Part shown: positions 5,648 to 8,069 of the stretch, piece after piece | How positions within the stretch are numbered: position 1 is the stretch's first letter | Layout: each line of letters opens with the position of its first letter | NCBI RefSeq assembly: GCF_016680995.1 | Contig: NZ_JAEQMG010000079.1 | Coordinates: 1 to 8,069 of the forward strand | From: Ruminococcus difficilis | Lineage (GTDB): Bacteria; Bacillota_A; Clostridia; Oscillospirales; Acutalibacteraceae | Direction of reading: 5' to 3' | Length of the DNA: 8,069 nucleotides | Made by a program: the position numbers and the translations under genes | The notes under the pieces: model-generated | Databases searched by the model: none | Told to the model about the DNA's origin: nothing | What the model saw: the letters and a program-made list of their open reading frames with translations, nothing else

Positions 5648-6313
5648 TTGAAAAAAGAAATTGAATTCACCGCAAAACAAGTCGGTGAACGGGTAAAAGA
5701 GCGCCGAACAGAACTAAACCTTACCATGCCTGAGCTTGGAAAGCGTATCGGCGTAAACAAATCCACCATTCAGCGGTATGAAGCAGACGGCGTTGACCCG
5801 AAGCGTACTATGATTATCAACGGTCTTGCCGATGCGCTGCTTACCACTCCCGAATGGCTGACAGGGCTTTCCGAGGAAAAGGAATATGATGCCCGCACGC
5901 TCTGCCAAAAGGACATTGAGGAGCATATCAAAAAGTACCTTGATACGGTTTCCTCCACGGTCAGCGGAGAGCCGCACCAGCAGCTTCTTACCACCTTCCT
6001 CGGCAAGATGATTGACCTGTACTCGGTGCTGTGCCACTACTTTGCCAACGCTATGGCGGAGGTTGACCGTGTGGCGGAGGACGAGGGCTTGAAGCAGTCG
6101 ATTATGCGGTATGCGATTGAGGTGGGCGCAATCGAAGAACGGGTCTACCGCAAAGAAATGGAAATACCTATCGAAGATATGAAGCGTTTTTTAGACGGAA
6201 TTTTACATATCTACGATGAGGGACGCACCAAAGTATCTATGGGCGACCTCTTCGGGATAGTGACGGAAGCCGAAAACAGGCTTGCCGAAAAAGAAAATTC
6301 CGTGGCACCTTGA
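5648..6313 (+). CDS. XRE-family helix-turn-helix regulator, probable master repressor of the element
   Basis: The 221-residue protein has an N-terminal Cro/CI-type domain: VGERVKERRTELNLTM, PELGKRIGVNKSTIQRYEADG (about residues 28-48) and a following helix ending in LLTTPEWLTGLS, the usual end of such domains. The remaining 150 residues are helical and acidic, with no autocleavage (LexA/CI-like) or metallopeptidase motif seen, and may serve dimerization. The TTG at 5648 is chosen because AGGAGG at 5634-5639 lies 8 bases upstream; the in-frame ATG at 5612 overlaps the promoter -10 box and so cannot be on the main transcript. By position it likely controls itself, the divergent excisionase-like gene and perhaps the relaxase. 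Confidence 0.85.
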   Translation: MKKEIEFTAKQVGERVKERRTELNLTMPELGKRIGVNKSTIQRYEADGVDPKRTMIINGLADALLTTPEWLTGLSEEKEYDARTLCQKDIEEHIKKYLDTVSSTVSGEPHQQLLTTFLGKMIDLYSVLCHYFANAMAEVDRVAEDEGLKQSIMRYAIEVGAIEERVYRKEMEIPIEDMKRFLDGILHIYDEGRTKVSMGDLFGIVTEAENRLAEKENSVAP

Positions 6314-6323
6314 CAAAAAAATA

Positions 6324-6345
6324 TGCCGATTGAAACCAACCGGCA
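6324..6345 (+). other. Hairpin between the XRE gene and int
   Basis: TGCCG (6324-6328) and TTG (6330-6332) pair with CAA (6337-6339) and CGGCA (6341-6345), with one A/C mismatch and an AAAC loop. It begins 11 bases after the XRE stop. No T run follows, so it may be a weak terminator or a transcript-stabilising structure that lowers read-through into int. Confidence 0.4.
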
Positions 6346-6373
6346 AAAGTGACATTCTTTACTTTACGCACAC

Positions 6374-6398
6374 CATATGTCACAGTCCCGATTGCCAC
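6374..6398 (-). repeat. Right arm of the long-range inverted repeat, upstream of int
   Basis: CATATGTCACAG followed by TCCCGATTGCCAC is the reverse complement of 580-606, lacking only two A bases of that copy. It ends 22 bases before the int start codon, next to the int ribosome binding site. A second small inverted repeat, GTGACAT at 6349-6355 with ATGTCAC at 6377-6383, overlaps it, which hints at protein binding in front of int. Confidence 0.75.
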
Positions 6399-6420
6399 GG
6401 ATAGAAAGGAGTTTTTATCT

Positions 6421-7719
6421 ATGGCAAAAGGTTCTGTAAGAAAGAAAGGCAAAAAGTGGTACTACCGCTTCTATATCGAAGATGAAAGCGGCAATCTGGT
6501 ACAGCGTGAATTCGTGGGAACAGAAAGCAAATCCGAAACGGAAGCCCTGCTCCGCAAGGCGATGGAGGACTACGAGGAAAAGAAATTCGTTGCAAAGTCT
6601 GAAAACGCCACGGTGGGAATGCTGCTGGATATGTGGGTGGAGGAAGAACTAAAGCCCGGCAGTCTCAGCAACGGTACGGTAATGGCATATCAGGGTACGG
6701 TAAACCGTATCAAGCAGCACCCTATCGGCAGCCGAAAGCTGAAAACCGTCACCGCCGACCATTTGCAGGCGTATATGGATTTTCTCAGCTTCGGCGGGAC
6801 AAATCCCGACGGTACAACGGCAAAGGCACTTAGCAAAGGGTATCTGCGTTTGTTCTCGGCAGTCCTGCAAGGAGCGTTCCACTTTGCGGTATTCCCCAAA
6901 CGGCTGATTACCTTCAACCCGATGCAGTATGTGGTATGGCGGGGCAAAAAAGAGGACTATGACCTGTTTTCGGACGAGGACGGCAATACCGATTCCACAC
7001 CCACGCTCAGCCATGAGCAATATCTGAAGCTGGAGGAATTTCTGAAAAAGAAAGATAACCCCGCTTTACTGCCCATTCAGATTGCCTACTACACGGGGCT
7101 TCGCATCGGCGAAGTCTGCGGCTTGACTTGGCAGGATGTCAACCTTGACAAGCAGTACCTTACGGTGCGCCGCAGTATGCGCTACAACGGGGCAAGGCAT
7201 AAAACCGAGATAGGAGCGACCAAACGGAAGAAAGTCCGTACCGTGGACTTCTGCGACACGCTGGCGGTGATCCTCAAAGCGGCGAAAACCGAACAGCACA
7301 AAAACCGCCTCCAGTATGGCGGGCTTTACCACCTCAACTACTACACCGAGGTGAAGGAAAAAGACCGTACTTACTACGAGGTTTACAGCCTGCCGAGGAC
7401 AGATGAAATCCCAGAGGGGTACAAGGAAATATCCTTTGTCTGCCTCAGACCTGACGGCGCATACGAATCACCGAGTACGGTAGGGATTATGTGCAGGACG
7501 GCAAGCAGAAAGGTCGAGGGCTTGGAGGGCTTTCATTTCCACCAACTTCGTCACACATTCACGAGCAATCTGCTCTCAAACGGGGCAGCGCCGAAGGATG
7601 TGCAGGAGCTTCTCGGACATGCCGATGTCAGTACCACAATGAATATTTACGCTCACGCTACAAGGGAAGCGAAGCGTACTTCCGCAAGACTGCTGGATAA
7701 GGTGGTCGGCGGAGAGTAA
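6421..7719 (+). CDS. int: Tn916-like tyrosine recombinase (integrase)
   Basis: The 432-residue integrase catalyses strand exchange between the element's attachment site and the chromosome. Residues 1-58 form an arm-type DNA-binding domain ([22 protein letters not shown]); about 62-165 is the SAM-like core-binding domain ([14 protein letters not shown]); about 195-425 is the catalytic domain. All active-site residues are present: Arg228 in TGLRIGE, a lysine near 268-270, His374 and Arg377 in HFHQLRHTF, His400 in LLGH, and the nucleophile Tyr410 in MNIYAH. A spacer of about 70 residues between the lysine and HxxR blocks is longer than in phage lambda integrase but usual for Tn916-type enzymes. 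AGAAAGGAG (6403-6411) lies 9 bases before the ATG; an earlier in-frame start at 6349 lacks one. It is the last gene before the candidate attR. Confidence 0.95.
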   Translation: MAKGSVRKKGKKWYYRFYIEDESGNLVQREFVGTESKSETEALLRKAMEDYEEKKFVAKSENATVGMLLDMWVEEELKPGSLSNGTVMAYQGTVNRIKQHPIGSRKLKTVTADHLQAYMDFLSFGGTNPDGTTAKALSKGYLRLFSAVLQGAFHFAVFPKRLITFNPMQYVVWRGKKEDYDLFSDEDGNTDSTPTLSHEQYLKLEEFLKKKDNPALLPIQIAYYTGLRIGEVCGLTWQDVNLDKQYLTVRRSMRYNGARHKTEIGATKRKKVRTVDFCDTLAVILKAAKTEQHKNRLQYGGLYHLNYYTEVKEKDRTYYEVYSLPRTDEIPEGYKEISFVCLRPDGAYESPSTVGIMCRTASRKVEGLEGFHFHQLRHTFTSNLLSNGAAPKDVQELLGHADVSTTMNIYAHATREAKRTSARLLDKVVGGE

Positions 7720-7724
7720 AAAAC

Positions 7725-7764
7725 TTTCCCTTGTTTCGGCTCGTAAGGGCAAAAACAAGGGAAA
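7725..7764 (+). terminator. Perfect 12-bp stem after int: candidate terminator within attR
   Basis: TTTCCCTTGTTT (7725-7736) and AAACAAGGGAAA (7753-7764) are perfect reverse complements around a 16-base loop. The stem starts 6 bases after the int stop. No T run follows, so termination would be modest; its main role may be as the inverted core sites of the attachment site that shares the same bases. Confidence 0.5.
7740..7763 (+). repeat. Candidate right attachment site (attR)
   Basis: This segment matches 526-549 at 22 of 24 positions in the same orientation, differing at G/A (7743) and C/T (7756). It lies 20 bases after the int stop codon, the usual place for attR in elements of this type. 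The surrounding dyad is longer and more perfect than at the left copy, which suggests that this side carries the element's own core sequence and the other side more of the host target. Confidence 0.6.
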
Positions 7765-7790
7765 ATACATAAGGTTGGAACACAAGATAG

Positions 7791-8069
7791 GCGAAATGCC
7801 TTGAAAATACAGCGTTTTCAGAGGGTTTAACAGATAAACTGGAATTTAGAGGAGAAATCGTGTTTTTCTGCTGTGCGTCCCCATATGACAAAGATGCTTT
7901 TAAGCAGATCAGAAGTCATAATATGAAGGATAAACTATCTGATATTCCGATTTTTATTGCCGTGGTGCATGGGATATGGATTCAATGTCGTTCAAGGACA
8001 AGACACTGTGTAAAATGCTGAGAAAAGCAGTAAGCAAAAAGGATCCTGCCGATTATGAAATATGGGAGA
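7791..8069 (+). pseudogene. Truncated, frameshifted flavodoxin-like domain protein
   Basis: One frame from 7791 reads EFRGEIVFFCCASPYDKDAFKQ and on to LSDIPIF, then degenerates; the -1 frame takes over at about 7955 with YCRGAWDMDSMSFKDKTLCKMLRKAV and continues to the window end. The joined product resembles the C-terminal half of flavodoxin-like domain proteins ('..vFf...........ifhlrGg.d...lsfk.k.m.k.l'). The break is in a run of five T (7951-7955), where six would restore the frame. No N-terminal flavin-binding part or start codon with a ribosome binding site is seen upstream; a TAG at 7788 and the attR border precede it. The gene therefore seems truncated as well as shifted. The family call is from pattern memory only. 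Confidence 0.5.

Noticed and set aside
6310..6345. TTGACA at 6310-6315 as -35 of an int promoter
   Set aside because: No acceptable -10 hexamer lies 16-18 bases downstream; the hexamer overlaps the XRE stop codon.
6349..6420. Earlier int start at 6349
   Set aside because: It has no ribosome binding site and reads through the inverted repeat; AGAAAGGAG precedes the ATG at 6421, and [10 protein letters not shown] is a typical integrase N-terminus.
7945..7960. Programmed -1 frameshift in the flavodoxin-like gene
   Set aside because: The T run does not form an X XXY YYZ slippery heptamer in the incoming frame and no following pseudoknot is evident; mutation or error is simpler.
1..8069. CRISPR arrays, tRNA or rRNA genes
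   Set aside because: No regularly spaced repeats and no recognisable tRNA or rRNA sequence were seen on reading the window, including at the element borders.

Overview
The window looks like chromosomal accessory DNA of a low-to-moderate GC Firmicute, most likely a gut clostridium (Lachnospiraceae or Ruminococcaceae type). This rests on strong AGGAGG ribosome binding sites, sigma-A type promoters, TTG starts and the protein families seen: TnpV, PadR, Cys-rich KTR, a MobA/MobL relaxase and a Tn916-like integrase. The host assignment is an inference from gene content only.

The core is a compact integrative and mobilizable element of about 7.2 kb. It appears bounded by a 24-bp imperfect direct repeat (22/24 identical) at 526-549 and 7740-7763. 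Each copy sits in a TTCCCT...AGGGAA dyad, and the right copy lies just downstream of the integrase gene, as expected for attL and attR of a tyrosine-recombinase element. From left to right the element carries a TnpV-family gene (637-1014) with a terminator; a cargo operon (1265-3552) of PadR regulator, a membrane protein with an N-terminal PadR-associated domain and a divergent SEDS-like (FtsW/RodA-like) body, a small lipoprotein, and a Cys-rich KTR protein, closed by a terminator; a convergent MobA/MobL relaxase (3609-5021, minus) preceded by a hairpin-rich candidate oriT (5059-5221); an excisionase-like HTH protein (5250-5465, minus); a divergent XRE-family regulator (5648-6313); and a tyrosine integrase (6421-7719).

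Control is unusually legible. The divergent region between the excisionase-like gene and the XRE gene has two near-consensus promoters and four TTGCAA-centred boxes, with a fifth box in front of the relaxase. This suggests that one repressor, probably the XRE protein, controls its own gene, the excisionase-like gene and mobilization. The padR promoter has a separate 17-bp imperfect dyad spanning its -10 region, the likely PadR operator.

The flanks look like decayed foreign DNA. On the left is a minus-strand, sortase-like membrane-anchored protein that runs off the window and has an in-frame TGA near its apparent start, preceded by a stop-riddled reading frame. On the right is the C-terminal part of a flavodoxin-like protein with a one-base frameshift.

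The most interesting items are the PadR / SEDS-like / lipoprotein cargo, which may be an undescribed cell-envelope system; an unexplained 25-27 bp inverted repeat at 580-606 and 6374-6398 enclosing almost everything except the integrase; and the operator array.
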